A DNA stretch of 34,465 nt from Bacillota bacterium (GTDB lineage Bacteria > Bacillota > SHA-98 > UBA4971): the NCBI GenBank assembly GCA_014360195.1, contig JACIXY010000029.1, positions 1 to 34,465 of the forward strand. Reading direction: 5' to 3'. Shown here one piece after another: positions 16,775-25,755 of the stretch. The notes under the pieces are model-generated. The model was given only the letters and a program-made list of their open reading frames with translations. It was not told the origin of the DNA and searched no databases. A program made the position numbers and the translations under genes. Position 1 is the first letter of the stretch; every line of letters starts with the position of its first letter.

Positions 16775-18178
16775 ATGGCAGTACAGGTGAAGGAACAGGT
16801 GCCGGGTCACAAGGCAGAGCTGAACGGGACTGCAAGTGCCCTCAAAGCGAAGATCCTGGACAAGACTGCAGTGGTGGCTGTTATTGGCGCGGGTTACGTC
16901 GGTCTTCCCCTTGCCGTCGAGAAGACCAAGGTAGGCTTCAACGTCATCGCGATAGATCAGAACGAGAAGCGTGTGGACAAGCTCAACCGGGGCGAGAACT
17001 ACATCCTCGACGTGAAGAACGAGGAGCTTGCCCGCGCGGTGACAGAGGGGAAGCTCAAGGCAACGAGCGACTTCTCGGTTCTTCCACAGGCGGATGTAAT
17101 CATAATCTGCGTCCCAACGCCGCTCACCCGCAACCGCGAGCCGGACCTCAGGTACATCGTAAACGTAACCGAGCAGATCGCGAAACACCTGAAGACGGGG
17201 CAGCTGGTGTGCCTTGAGAGCACCACCTATCCAGGCACGACTGAAGAGGTTATTCTCCCACGCCTTGAGGCCCGTGGCCTCAAGGTCGGTGAAGACTTCT
17301 TCCTAGCGTTCTCGCCCGAGCGAGTGGACCCGGGCAACGCCAGGTACACCACCAGGAACACCAACAAGCTCGTAGGAGGGGTTACCCCTGCGTGCCTGGA
17401 CGTGGCCTCGACCTTCTACTCGCAGACCATCCTGAAGGTGATCCCTGTCTCCTCTCCGAGCGTGGCGGAGATGGCCAAAGTCTTCGAGAACACTTACCGG
17501 GCCGTAAACATTGCTCTCGTGAACGAGATGGCCCTTCTCTGCGACCGCATGGGGCTCGACGTGTGGGAGGTGCTGGACGCCGCGTTCACCAAGCCCTTTG
17601 GGATTCAGCCGTTTTACCCAGGACCAGGAGTCGGCGGTCATTGCATCCCGATTGATCCATTCTACCTTGCCTGGAAGGCCAGGGAATACGACTTCTCCAC
17701 CAGGTTCATAGAACTCGCCGGTGAGGTCAATCTGCGCATGCCGTATTTCGTTGTTGAGAAGGCTGCGAGAATCCTCGGCCTCCAGAAGAAATCGGTGCGG
17801 GGCGCGAAAGTATTCATCTTGGGAGTGGCGTACAAGAAGGATCTTCCTGATGAGCGGGAGTCTCCGGCCCTGAAGGTCATACAGCTCCTTTTGAAGGAAG
17901 GAGCGCAGGTTAGATACCATGACCCATTCATACCTCAGGTGACATTGCCCAATGGATCACCAGGCTCTGGGTCTTACGAGGGCGGCCCTGCAACCACGCT
18001 CAAGAGCGTGCCGCTAGACGATTCCACCTTGGCCCAAGCCGATATCGTCATAATCACTACAGACCACTCGTGTATCGACTATGGACGCGTCGTGAAATGT
18101 GCGAAGGCTGTACTTGATACGCGGCATGCGACGCGGACAATAGGGGAAGCAGTGGACGGCAGGGTGTGGAGACTATGA
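16775..18178 (+). CDS. wbpA: UDP-N-acetylhexosamine 6-dehydrogenase (WbpA/WecC type)
   Basis: 467 residues from ATG 16775 with AGGGGAAGGGGG upstream; a GTG at 16766 is possible. It oxidises C6 of UDP-GlcNAc (or ManNAc) twice to the uronic acid using NAD+. The Rossmann motif VVAVIGAGYVGLPLAVEK, VCLESTTYPGTTEE, AFSPERVDPG, and catalytic GVGGHCIPIDPFYL with its Cys are present, as is the C-terminal domain (FILGVAYKKDLPDERESPAL). WbpA fits because WbpB, D and E homologues are adjacent. The gene ends ATGA, overlapping the start of the truncated PIG-L gene. Confidence 0.9.
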   Translation: MAVQVKEQVPGHKAELNGTASALKAKILDKTAVVAVIGAGYVGLPLAVEKTKVGFNVIAIDQNEKRVDKLNRGENYILDVKNEELARAVTEGKLKATSDFSVLPQADVIIICVPTPLTRNREPDLRYIVNVTEQIAKHLKTGQLVCLESTTYPGTTEEVILPRLEARGLKVGEDFFLAFSPERVDPGNARYTTRNTNKLVGGVTPACLDVASTFYSQTILKVIPVSSPSVAEMAKVFENTYRAVNIALVNEMALLCDRMGLDVWEVLDAAFTKPFGIQPFYPGPGVGGHCIPIDPFYLAWKAREYDFSTRFIELAGEVNLRMPYFVVEKAARILGLQKKSVRGAKVFILGVAYKKDLPDERESPALKVIQLLLKEGAQVRYHDPFIPQVTLPNGSPGSGSYEGGPATTLKSVPLDDSTLAQADIVIITTDHSCIDYGRVVKCAKAVLDTRHATRTIGEAVDGRVWRL

Positions 18179-18250
18179 GCAAGCGACTTCTTGCTGTGGG
18201 TGCGCATACAGATGACATTGAGCTAGGGTGTGGCGGGACGATTGCCGAGG
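18175..18250 (+). pseudogene. PIG-L/LmbE deacetylase, truncated after 24 codons
   Basis: MSKRLLAVGAHTDDIELG followed by CGGTIA is the N-terminus of PIG-L family Zn-dependent N-deacetylases; AHTDD corresponds to the metal-binding AHPDD motif. Homology ends at about 18247 and gives way to decayed IS256-type sequence. The complete family has about 220-250 residues. The ATG overlaps the WbpA stop (ATGA), so it was once translationally coupled. Its loss may have removed a deacetylation step on the glycan. Confidence 0.75.
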
Positions 18251-19080
18251 ATGTCCCAAAGTTCGTGGAATTTGAGGTAGCGGCTCCCGGCTCCGTTGTG
18301 GTAAAAGGGAGCTGTGCAAGAATGGAGAGAGCCGCCAATGTCAGCATATCACAGCAAGGGCAGTCCTGGAAGAGGCAACGGGAAAGCGGACGCGACGAAA
18401 ACGCGAATCTCCCGCAAGGTAGCACTGAGTTTGGAGTCGATACGCCAGAGGGCCAAAGATGGCCTACTTGCGCTATGCGTAGAGGTGGGGCTCAACACGC
18501 TCGAGATGATGTTCGAGCAGGAGCTGGAGGAGAAGATTGGCAAGAAGGGCAAGCACAACGCCGATCGGTCTAGCTACAGGCACAGCTACGAGCCAAGAAA
18601 GGTAGTGCTGGGAGGGCGTAAGGTCCAGGTGTCAAAGCCACGGGACCGAACGGTCGACGGCAAAGAAGTTGTGCTTGAGTCATACGAGGCAGTCAAGAAT
18701 GACGAGATCCTGACGCGCCACGCCTTCGAGACGATGCTGTATGGTCTATCCACGCGCAACTATGCTTTCGGGCTTGAGGATGTGAATGATGTGAAGCAGA
18801 CGATCACTATTGGCCGGCTCGTACTGACAGCCGCTCTCCGGCGCACCATACGTTCGACGAATCCCATCGAGTCCGCCATAGAAATGGCAAGGACCACCGC
18901 TTGCAGGGTCAAGAAGTGGCGTAACGGAAACCAGGTGTTGAGGTGGACAGTGGCGGTACTTCAGGAAGCAGAGCGAAGGTTCTGACGCGTGGCAGGCTAC
19001 CGAGAACTACCGCTCCTGCGGATGCGTCTTAAGGGCGAGGTTCTCCACACCACCACGAGCGAGGCAGCAAACGCATGAAA
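18250..19080 (+). mobile_element. Decayed IS256-family insertion sequence
   Basis: It contains a defective transposase (18314-19078) inserted in or next to the PIG-L gene. The left side includes TTGTGGTAAAAGGGAGCTGT, reminiscent of an IS256-type end, but I could not find a matching inverted repeat on the right and no target duplication is evident. Boundaries are approximate. Confidence 0.65.
18314..19078 (+). pseudogene. IS256-family transposase with internal deletion and frameshift
   Basis: The N-terminal part is preserved (LEMMFEQELEEKIGKKGKHN, SYEPRKVVLGGRKVQVSKPR, YGLSTRNYAFGLEDV). It then jumps directly to the C-terminal part (STNPIESAIEMARTTACRVK, KWRNGNQVLRWTVAVLQEAE). About half the protein, including most of the DDE catalytic core, is missing; complete members have about 400 residues. 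Near 18984 the frame stops, and the natural end (RVAGYRELPLLRMRLKGE) continues in the next frame to 19078. It cannot be active. Confidence 0.85.
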
Positions 19081-19327
19081 AGTCAAGCGGGGGTGCGCTA
19101 CGTGGAATTCCACGATGGTCGGGACAACCTCTTCAAGTCTCACAGAGATGGCACGCGGGACTCTCAGGCCGTGAAAGTGGTGAACAGACCCCTCTCCATC
19201 GGTGTGGCAGTTGGCGCGTATGATCGAGGAGTCAACGTCCATGAGGTTCTGAAGACTGATGTGTGTAGAGGGGTCCGGGTGCCGCCAAGATGGCGCAATC
19301 GGTTCATGCACGAGGGGTGGTATCTGA
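19081..19327. other. Short region between IS remnant and the ligase gene
   Basis: No clear gene. A frame from 19075 (MKSQAGVRYVEFHDGRDNLF) is open but overlaps the start of the next gene and is not recognisable. It may include the remainder of the disrupted PIG-L region, though I could not match it. Confidence 0.4.
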
Positions 19328-20608
19328 GTGAGCACCAATATCGAAGCAGTTAACGGGGATCGGCGGAGACCCCTGACCTGCTGGCCAGTTGTCGCCGTGG
19401 CGGGCGTCCTGGCGTCGGTGCTTTTCTACCCAAAGCCGCTGTTCGTTGTGGCCGGCAGATATTCCTTTTACGCAGGCTACGTAATCTGGCCGATAGGCTT
19501 GCTTGTGTTGCCAAAGGGCCTCACACTCGGGTCTCACCGGGCTGTGCTTTCTCGCATCCTTTGGGTCTTGCGAGTCTACATTGTGGTCGATTTTCTGGTC
19601 GTCACTCTCTGGAGATCATCTGTATCTTTGGCCGATCTCTACTCGATGGCCGGGGTCTTGCTACCGACTTTTCTCTATGAAGTCGGCTTTGTCCTTCAAA
19701 GGCAAAGGCTTCTGTTCCCCTGCCTCCGTGTTGTTTCTCTGGCCGCGACGGCTTGGTCAATGCCGGCAGCGGTTCGAGCCCTCAGGGCATTCCTAGCTGG
19801 CGGGCCATCATCTCTGGTGGCGTCAGTGGGGGAGATTCGAGCATTTACCCCTGGTTGGCCCAACGGAGTCGGGATGCTCATGGCCACTGCATTTCTGATC
19901 CAGATCCATCTTCCCAACGGTTCAAGCCCCTCCCGCCTTATCCGATATGTTCCTTTGTTCATTCTCCTGCTGACGTTGTCGCGTACAGCTGTCATCATGC
20001 TGGGAATAGGCCTGTTGATAAGGGGGATCCTTCGTAGAGACAGGTTGCGTACGCTTCTGTCGTTGGTCATGGTGTGCCTAGTAGCGGCGTTCGTGTTCCA
20101 GGGCAAGGGTGAATCTATCCAAAACTCCTTGTCGCACACGGCTACTGGTCGAATCAGTCGCTGGGCGGCTGCCATGGAGGTGGTCGGCGACAATCCGCTG
20201 TTGGGTGTGGGCTTTAGGAGTTTCGATGAAGCAACAGGGTTCTACATGAATAAGTACACTGGCACATGGGTGAGGATCGGCTCAGCCCACAACGACTTCG
20301 TGGATCTGGCTATACGAGGTGGGGTGATCTACGTGCTCCTGTTCTTGCTCTTGCTCACTGGTTGGGCCTATTTGACGTACAGGCGAAGACAAGGCCTCGA
20401 AGCAAGGGCCGCGCTCGCCGTAGTCTCCGGAATACTTGTCGGCTCCCTATTTCAGAATCCACTCAAGACTCCTTCTCTTTCCTCTGTTTTCTGGCTTTTG
20501 CTGGGAGCGACCAGTAGACCGGTGACTCCGATACCGAATGGACGTACTGGCGAGTTGCGACGGGTGTCCCTCCAATCGTCGATGGGAAACCAGAGGTGGT
20601 GTTGGTAG
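19328..20608 (+). CDS. O-antigen ligase/polymerase-like membrane protein
   Basis: 426 residues, from GTG 19328 with GAGGGGTGG upstream. Hydrophobic segments alternate through the protein (roughly ten membrane helices). The large loop contains GRISRWAAAMEVVGDNPLLG, VGFRSF and SAHNDFVDLAIRGG, the Wzy_C/WaaL signature, with the His of AHND being functionally important in the family. Such proteins polymerise repeat units or ligate glycans to a carrier on the outer face of the membrane. In this Gram-positive-looking setting, polymerisation or transfer to a surface acceptor is likely; ligase versus polymerase cannot be told apart from sequence. It ends 3 nt before CapA. Confidence 0.82.
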   Translation: MSTNIEAVNGDRRRPLTCWPVVAVAGVLASVLFYPKPLFVVAGRYSFYAGYVIWPIGLLVLPKGLTLGSHRAVLSRILWVLRVYIVVDFLVVTLWRSSVSLADLYSMAGVLLPTFLYEVGFVLQRQRLLFPCLRVVSLAATAWSMPAAVRALRAFLAGGPSSLVASVGEIRAFTPGWPNGVGMLMATAFLIQIHLPNGSSPSRLIRYVPLFILLLTLSRTAVIMLGIGLLIRGILRRDRLRTLLSLVMVCLVAAFVFQGKGESIQNSLSHTATGRISRWAAAMEVVGDNPLLGVGFRSFDEATGFYMNKYTGTWVRIGSAHNDFVDLAIRGGVIYVLLFLLLLTGWAYLTYRRRQGLEARAALAVVSGILVGSLFQNPLKTPSLSSVFWLLLGATSRPVTPIPNGRTGELRRVSLQSSMGNQRWCW

Positions 20609-20611
20609 GAT

Positions 20612-21679
20612 ATGCTGAGGCTGACCGCAGTTGGCGACATCATCATGGGAGACCATCCACTATACTTGGGAATCGGCACCGGTAGCCGGCCGAGGCGGGG
20701 TCTTTTCGATAGCGTAGCGGACGTTCTGAGGGCATCTGACATCGCTCTTGGGAATCTGGAGGGTCCGCTCCTGAGGGACAAACCAGTCATCAGATGGGAA
20801 GAGAGGATATTCAGAGGCCGGTGCCAAGATGCATCCTTGCTTCGTGAAGCGGGCTTTAATGCGCTAAGCGTCGCGAACAATCACATCATGCATCATGGAA
20901 TGGAGGGTTGGGTAGACACAACAGCAGCACTTGAACAGGCTAGCATTGTTCCTGTAGGCACACGGAAAGGTTGGCCCACAGTGTCGGTTCGGGGTGAAAG
21001 GGTTGCCATGTTGGGCTACTCGATGCGGCCGGAGGAGAAAGTAAACTCCTCGAGCATTCCATATGCGCTTGCCGATCCGAACGAAATCCTTCAGGCTGTT
21101 CATGACGCAGCAGAAGAAGCGGATGTCGTGATAGTCAGCCTCCATTGGGGAGAGGAGTATCTGGACTACCCTTTGCCAGAGCAGAGAGATCTCGGTCATG
21201 CCTTGTGCTCGGCAGGGGCTACGGTTGTTGTTGGGCATCACCCTCATGTCCTCCAGGGTGTTGAGATGGTTGGGGACTCCTTGGTGGCGTACAGTTTGGG
21301 TAATTTCGTGTCTGATATGTGTCAGATGAAAGCTCGTGCTTCTGGCGTGCTGCGTGTCCTTATAGAAGAAGGCAGAGTTCGAGACTGGCAGATCGTGCCG
21401 GTAGAGATTAACCAGTCGCGGCCCATTTTGGTCGACCCCGATGACTGTAGCAGGCGTTTGACTCAGCTAAACGATCTGTGCTGTAAGTTGTCAGTAAGCA
21501 AGGATATGGCGACAATCCATGCCGACATCAAACAGAGCCTAGATGACTTCAGACGTGAATACGAAGCTTGGTTCAAGCGCAACTTCATCCGATATCCCGT
21601 GGGCGCTCTACTGTATATTCTTGGCACCTCGTTCGGCCGCCGGTCAAGAAGATGGATCCGGGGGTTATTCAGGTCATGA
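20612..21679 (+). CDS. capA: CapA-family protein (PGA_cap metallophosphatase fold)
   Basis: 355 residues. LRLTAVGDIIMGDHPLYLG (residues 2-20), IALGNLEGPLL, FNALSVANNHIMHHGMEG, VIVSLHWGEEYLDYP and VVVGHHPHVLQGVE carry the metal-ligand residues of the calcineurin-like CapA fold. Family members take part in poly-gamma-glutamate or capsular polymer export; the exact reaction is unsettled. No N-terminal signal is visible, unlike many CapA proteins. GGTAGGAT precedes the ATG. Its stop overlaps the ATG of the next gene, so translation is coupled within the glycan operon. Confidence 0.85.
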   Translation: MLRLTAVGDIIMGDHPLYLGIGTGSRPRRGLFDSVADVLRASDIALGNLEGPLLRDKPVIRWEERIFRGRCQDASLLREAGFNALSVANNHIMHHGMEGWVDTTAALEQASIVPVGTRKGWPTVSVRGERVAMLGYSMRPEEKVNSSSIPYALADPNEILQAVHDAAEEADVVIVSLHWGEEYLDYPLPEQRDLGHALCSAGATVVVGHHPHVLQGVEMVGDSLVAYSLGNFVSDMCQMKARASGVLRVLIEEGRVRDWQIVPVEINQSRPILVDPDDCSRRLTQLNDLCCKLSVSKDMATIHADIKQSLDDFRREYEAWFKRNFIRYPVGALLYILGTSFGRRSRRWIRGLFRS

Positions 21680-23097
21680 ACTTACTTGAACTCTATCACG
21701 CGAGTCCCATATGGCTTCAGAACGTCATGTGCACCATGGAAGGTTGGCGCATTCTTAGGCAAAGATATGGTGGTTCGTTCCAGTCGTCACTGGACGAGAT
21801 CCGTGCCTTTGAGCGACTGTCCCATGCTGAGGTGGCAGATCGGCAAGAGAGTATGCTGCGTTCAATGCTCAACTATGCTTACGCTCACGTGCCATTCTAC
21901 CATCAGACTTGGCCGGAAGTCTTCCCTATAGATGACAAGCAAGACGCGTTTGAAGTGCTCAGAACCCTTCCGCTTCTGGACCGTAGCATGGTGAAGAGCA
22001 AGCTTGATGCCTTTGTGTCTGACGAGTATCGGGGTAGGCACCTAGTTCCCTATCCGACAGGAGGTACCTCGGGCTCCCCTCTAGTAATGCGATACACCCC
22101 TCAGCAAGTTCAGCGTACTTTCGCATTCTCGGAGGCGCGCATCCGCAACTGGGCTGGAGTGACATTTCGATCGAAGCAAGCGACGTTTCTCGGCAAGAGA
22201 GTTGTGCCAGTGGATCAGCGTTCGGGTCCTTTCTGGAGGGTCAACCGTGCAGGAAACCAGACACTATTCTCGATTTTTCATCTGAACGACAAGACCGCGC
22301 CCGAATATGTTGCCGCCCTCAACAAGCTGAAGCCGGAGATGATAGTTGGCTACGTCACCCCAGTGTACATGCTCAGCCGCTTCATTGTTGAGTCGGGTGA
22401 ATCCGTGAAGTTTCGGCCAAGACTCATCTGGACAAGCTCCGAGACACTTGAGGACTACCAGCGAGAGACAATCGAAACGGCATTCGATTGCAGAGTGACC
22501 AATGCATACAGCGGGGCCGAGGGGGTTGCACTAATAACTGAGTGTATCCACGGGGGTCTCCACATATCTCCGGATTTTGGAGTCATTGAGATGCTGCCGG
22601 TTGAGGGAAGTCCGGGCCTGCGTGAGATCGTCGGTACGACGCTTTTCAACTTCTCCATGCCCCTGGTCCGCTACAGGACAGGAGATCTGGTAGAGCCGGA
22701 TGCTGGGGGGTGTACATGCGGGCTACCGTTCCCTACTGTGAAAAGGATAATCGGCAGGTTGGACGACACGATTAGGACACCCGCAGGGACACTAGTTAGC
22801 TCGGCCCCCCTCAGCCTGGTGTTTCAGGAAGCTGAAGGGATTCACGAGTCTCAACTAGTGCAGACCTCTGACAGTGAAGTGGTTGCAAAGATTGTGCCAA
22901 GCGGCTCTCCCGATAGAGTCCCGGTAGAGGAAGTGGTGCGCGGGCTGCAGTCTCGTTTGGGTTCGGACATGCGTGTCAGAGTTGAGATTGTCCAAGAGAT
23001 CCCTCGTGGGCAGAACGGCAAGTTTCGTTTCATCGTCGGGTTGAGGAGTATACACACAATTCCCAACAGGCGTAGTAGGGCAAGGGGTGCTTCATGA
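21676..23097 (+). CDS. CapK-like phenylacetate-CoA ligase family enzyme
   Basis: 473 residues from the ATG at 21676, which overlaps the CapA stop (ATGA); in-frame starts further upstream would overlap CapA needlessly. It belongs to the adenylate-forming PaaK/CapK group: YPTGGTSGSPLVMRY (128-135 core) is the P-loop-like motif, with GAEGVALITECIHGGLHISP and VRYRTGDLVEPDAGGCTCG further on and a small C-terminal domain (NGKFRFIVG). CapK-type enzymes in polysaccharide clusters are thought to activate a carboxylic acid for decoration of the glycan. The substrate is unknown. The next gene also starts with an ATGA overlap. Confidence 0.85.
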   Translation: MNLLELYHASPIWLQNVMCTMEGWRILRQRYGGSFQSSLDEIRAFERLSHAEVADRQESMLRSMLNYAYAHVPFYHQTWPEVFPIDDKQDAFEVLRTLPLLDRSMVKSKLDAFVSDEYRGRHLVPYPTGGTSGSPLVMRYTPQQVQRTFAFSEARIRNWAGVTFRSKQATFLGKRVVPVDQRSGPFWRVNRAGNQTLFSIFHLNDKTAPEYVAALNKLKPEMIVGYVTPVYMLSRFIVESGESVKFRPRLIWTSSETLEDYQRETIETAFDCRVTNAYSGAEGVALITECIHGGLHISPDFGVIEMLPVEGSPGLREIVGTTLFNFSMPLVRYRTGDLVEPDAGGCTCGLPFPTVKRIIGRLDDTIRTPAGTLVSSAPLSLVFQEAEGIHESQLVQTSDSEVVAKIVPSGSPDRVPVEEVVRGLQSRLGSDMRVRVEIVQEIPRGQNGKFRFIVGLRSIHTIPNRRSRARGAS

Positions 23098-24578
23098 CAG
23101 TAGCCACTAATAGACTGACGGCAGACATGCCTTTCGATCTGGCTGGCAAGTTCCTTGAATTAGAGAGGGAATTCGGTCTTTTCGACCTCAATATCGATGG
23201 AACCCCTGTTTGGTGGTTCATGAGAACGCGGGCCTTCTCGCTGCTTCACCGCAAGCTCTCTGGGATGAATCTGCGTGCAAACGCAGATTCGTTGGGGCTC
23301 TTGGGTTCAATTCGAATCGGGCTTCGATCTCTGCCATACGTGCTCAGACGGAAGGAGACGAGAACAGATATCCTGGCGGTCTCCACGGCTTCCGCCAGGC
23401 GGCACATCACCGAGGACGGGCTCGCGTTTGATGTATTCTTCGACTTTCTCTCCTACATGCCGGGCGTTGACTACGCAGTGCTTGAGTTTCCTGACCGTGG
23501 ACCACATAGCGTACGGCCGTATTCTCGGAAGGTACTCTACGGTGATGGCATGTCTCTTGCAGGCAACGTCCACCGTCTTGCTTCGCGGTTCCAGCCACTG
23601 GGAAAGGTAGCTTTAGAGATCAGCGAGCGACTAGTCGGCGTGTCTCAGGCACTTGGGATAGCCGTTGACCCTCGAGAAGCCCGGAAGCTTGTGGCAAGAG
23701 AGATCGCCTTTTCTGGGACGCTAGTCCGACTAGCTAGGAGACTCCTTGACCATGCCAATCCAAGAGTCCTTATTGTTGAGTCCGCCAGCGACCCCTCGCA
23801 TATGGCGGTGCAGTTTGCCGCGAAGGAACGTGGCGTCCCGGTGGTAGAGATGCAGCACGGCCTGATCAGTGTGGACAGCCCTGCTTTCTTCTTCGATCTG
23901 CCTCGGGGGATTGCGGCTCGCAGGATACCATTCCCTGATGTCATGCTGGTGTTTGGCGAGTATTTCAAGAGGGTCCTGACGCTGAGGCCTTCAGTCTCTT
24001 CGGAGCGCGTAATCCCCGTTGGATACCCGTATCTGTGGCTCGAGTATCAACGATGGCAACAGAAACAGTCTGTGTCTGGGGCAAGAGGTGATGCCATCCT
24101 TATCACCTCGCAACCGGGGTTGGGAGCATTCTGGTCCGAATTTGCTGTGCAACTATCACGCTTGGTCAAGCAGCCGATCATTATTAAGCCGCATCCAGCA
24201 GAAGCAGACAAGGTTCAGACCGTATTTGGTACTGCCATGAAGTGTGGCAGGGTCGAGGTGATCAAGGACAGTCGATCGTTGTACGACCTATTTCCCCTTG
24301 CCTGTTACCATCTTTCGGTAAGCTCGACGAGCCATCTTGAGGCCATCGCATTCGGGTTAAAAGACATAATCGTCACTATGCGCGGAATTGAGAAGTACGT
24401 TGACTTTCTACGCGATCGTGGGTTGCCGACGGCTAGTACACCCGAAGACGTGGCTGATTTGGTGGCCAGCTATCCTGACATATCATCCATAGTGAGGTTC
24501 GTTCGAGAGGAAGTATTCTGCCTGCACAAGAATCCAATCCATGAAGTGGCAGAGGTGCTCCGTTCTTTGGAGACCTAA
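23094..24578 (+). CDS. Probable GT-B glycosyltransferase of the capsule/sialyl type
   Basis: 494 residues. The N-terminal half is poorly conserved (FGLFDLNIDGTPVWWFMRTR resembles the start of capsule-associated transferases). The C-terminal half has VVEMQHGLISVDSPAFFFD, FPDVMLVFGEYFKR, PIIIKPHPAEADK and HLSVSSTSHLEAIAFGL. The HP and SS/TS-LE elements are characteristic of bacterial polysialyl/Kdo-like transferases and other GT-B enzymes using CMP-sugars. Because NeuA/B/C lie directly downstream, transfer of a nonulosonic acid is a plausible role, but this is inference. ATG 23094 overlaps the previous stop. Confidence 0.65.
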   Translation: MTVATNRLTADMPFDLAGKFLELEREFGLFDLNIDGTPVWWFMRTRAFSLLHRKLSGMNLRANADSLGLLGSIRIGLRSLPYVLRRKETRTDILAVSTASARRHITEDGLAFDVFFDFLSYMPGVDYAVLEFPDRGPHSVRPYSRKVLYGDGMSLAGNVHRLASRFQPLGKVALEISERLVGVSQALGIAVDPREARKLVAREIAFSGTLVRLARRLLDHANPRVLIVESASDPSHMAVQFAAKERGVPVVEMQHGLISVDSPAFFFDLPRGIAARRIPFPDVMLVFGEYFKRVLTLRPSVSSERVIPVGYPYLWLEYQRWQQKQSVSGARGDAILITSQPGLGAFWSEFAVQLSRLVKQPIIIKPHPAEADKVQTVFGTAMKCGRVEVIKDSRSLYDLFPLACYHLSVSSTSHLEAIAFGLKDIIVTMRGIEKYVDFLRDRGLPTASTPEDVADLVASYPDISSIVRFVREEVFCLHKNPIHEVAEVLRSLET

Positions 24579-24641
24579 CCGTGTTGAACGCGGTCCAGGA
24601 CTTATAGTCGACACCTACTCATGGAGAGGGGTTGGTGACAT

Positions 24642-25736
24642 ATGAACATGGGTATCGACTGTCTTACCGAGCGCTCAGTGACCTTTGCTGCTCGAAAGAT
24701 ATACATCATTGCCGAAGCAGGAGTGAACCATGACGGAGATCTTGAAAAGGCCATGCGACTGATCGACGTAGCTGCTGACTCTGGAGCAGATGCGGTCAAG
24801 TTCCAAGCGTTTCGCGCCTCACAAATGGCTAGTTCCAGTGCTCCCAAAGCTGCGTACCAGCTCGAGCGGACCGATGCAGGGCAGAGTCAGATGGAAATGC
24901 TTCAGCAGTATGAGCTTTCGCGGGAAGCCTTCGAAATGCTAGCAGAGCACGCAAGAGCTCGTGGCATCGACTTCATCTGCACACCCTTTGACGACGAGAG
25001 CGTAGACCTCGTAGCAGACCTGCATCCGGCGGCCATTAAGGTGTCTTCGGGCGACCTCACAAACCATCCTTTGCTAAGAAGGATTGCTTCGAAAGGATAT
25101 CCGGTAATCCTCTCTTCCGGCATGTCTACTCTCGGTGAGATCGAGGATGCGCTTCAGGTTGTGCGGGCTGCAAAGCCCCCGCTTGTCATCGTTCTTCACT
25201 GCACGTCCAACTATCCGGCGAGTCCCGAGAGCGTCAACCTCCGTGCAATGGATACGATCAGGAGGGCATTCGCCGTTCCGGTGGGATATTCAGACCACAC
25301 GACGGGTCTGGAGATACCGATTGCTGCTGCCGCGTTGGGTGCGTGCGTGATCGAGAAGCATTTCACGCTGAACAAGAAAGACGCCGGGCCAGACCATGCC
25401 ATGTCTTTGGAGCCCGACGAATTGCAGGCGCTGGTGCGCTCTGTCAGAGTTGTAGAATTGGCGCTGGGTGATGGAATAAAGCGAGTGGTTGACAGCGAGG
25501 TAGACACCAGGGTTGCCGCACGCAAGAGCATCCATCTCTCGGAGAGCGTTCAGGCAGGCGAGGTTCTTAGCCTGGAGAAACTGCGGTTCATGAGGCCAGG
25601 CAACGGTATACCTCCGAGCATGACGGACTTCGTCATTGGAAGGCGTGCCCGTTATGCTCTGCCGAAGGGACATCAACTGAGGTTCTCCGACATTGACGAG
25701 GCAGCAGAAAGCAGAGAAATCATCAGACAAAAGTAA
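24642..25736 (+). CDS. neuB: N-acetylneuraminate/legionaminate synthase
   Basis: 364 residues. It condenses phosphoenolpyruvate with an N-acetyl hexosamine (ManNAc or a diacetamido sugar) to a nonulosonic acid. IYIIAEAGVNHDGD (20-33), DAVKFQAFRA, DFICTPFDDESVDL, IKVSSGDLTNHPLLR, SSGMSTLGEIEDAL, GYSDHTTGLEIPIAAAALGA and EKHFTLNKKDAGPDH are all present. The SAF antifreeze-like domain occupies about 295-357 (RKSIHLSESVQAGEVLSLEK). A GGAGAGGGG lies upstream of the ATG. Substrate choice cannot be read off; adjacent NeuC and the lack of a 4,6-dehydratase in the window favour the ManNAc/Neu5Ac route. Confidence 0.92.
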   Translation: MNMGIDCLTERSVTFAARKIYIIAEAGVNHDGDLEKAMRLIDVAADSGADAVKFQAFRASQMASSSAPKAAYQLERTDAGQSQMEMLQQYELSREAFEMLAEHARARGIDFICTPFDDESVDLVADLHPAAIKVSSGDLTNHPLLRRIASKGYPVILSSGMSTLGEIEDALQVVRAAKPPLVIVLHCTSNYPASPESVNLRAMDTIRRAFAVPVGYSDHTTGLEIPIAAAALGACVIEKHFTLNKKDAGPDHAMSLEPDELQALVRSVRVVELALGDGIKRVVDSEVDTRVAARKSIHLSESVQAGEVLSLEKLRFMRPGNGIPPSMTDFVIGRRARYALPKGHQLRFSDIDEAAESREIIRQK

Positions 25737-25755
25737 GAAGGAGGCTCGCACTCAT

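Noticed and set aside
15791-17188. 465-codon minus-strand frame across wbpE and wbpA
   Set aside because: It is a shadow of two well-supported genes on the plus strand in GC-rich DNA and has no recognisable protein motifs.
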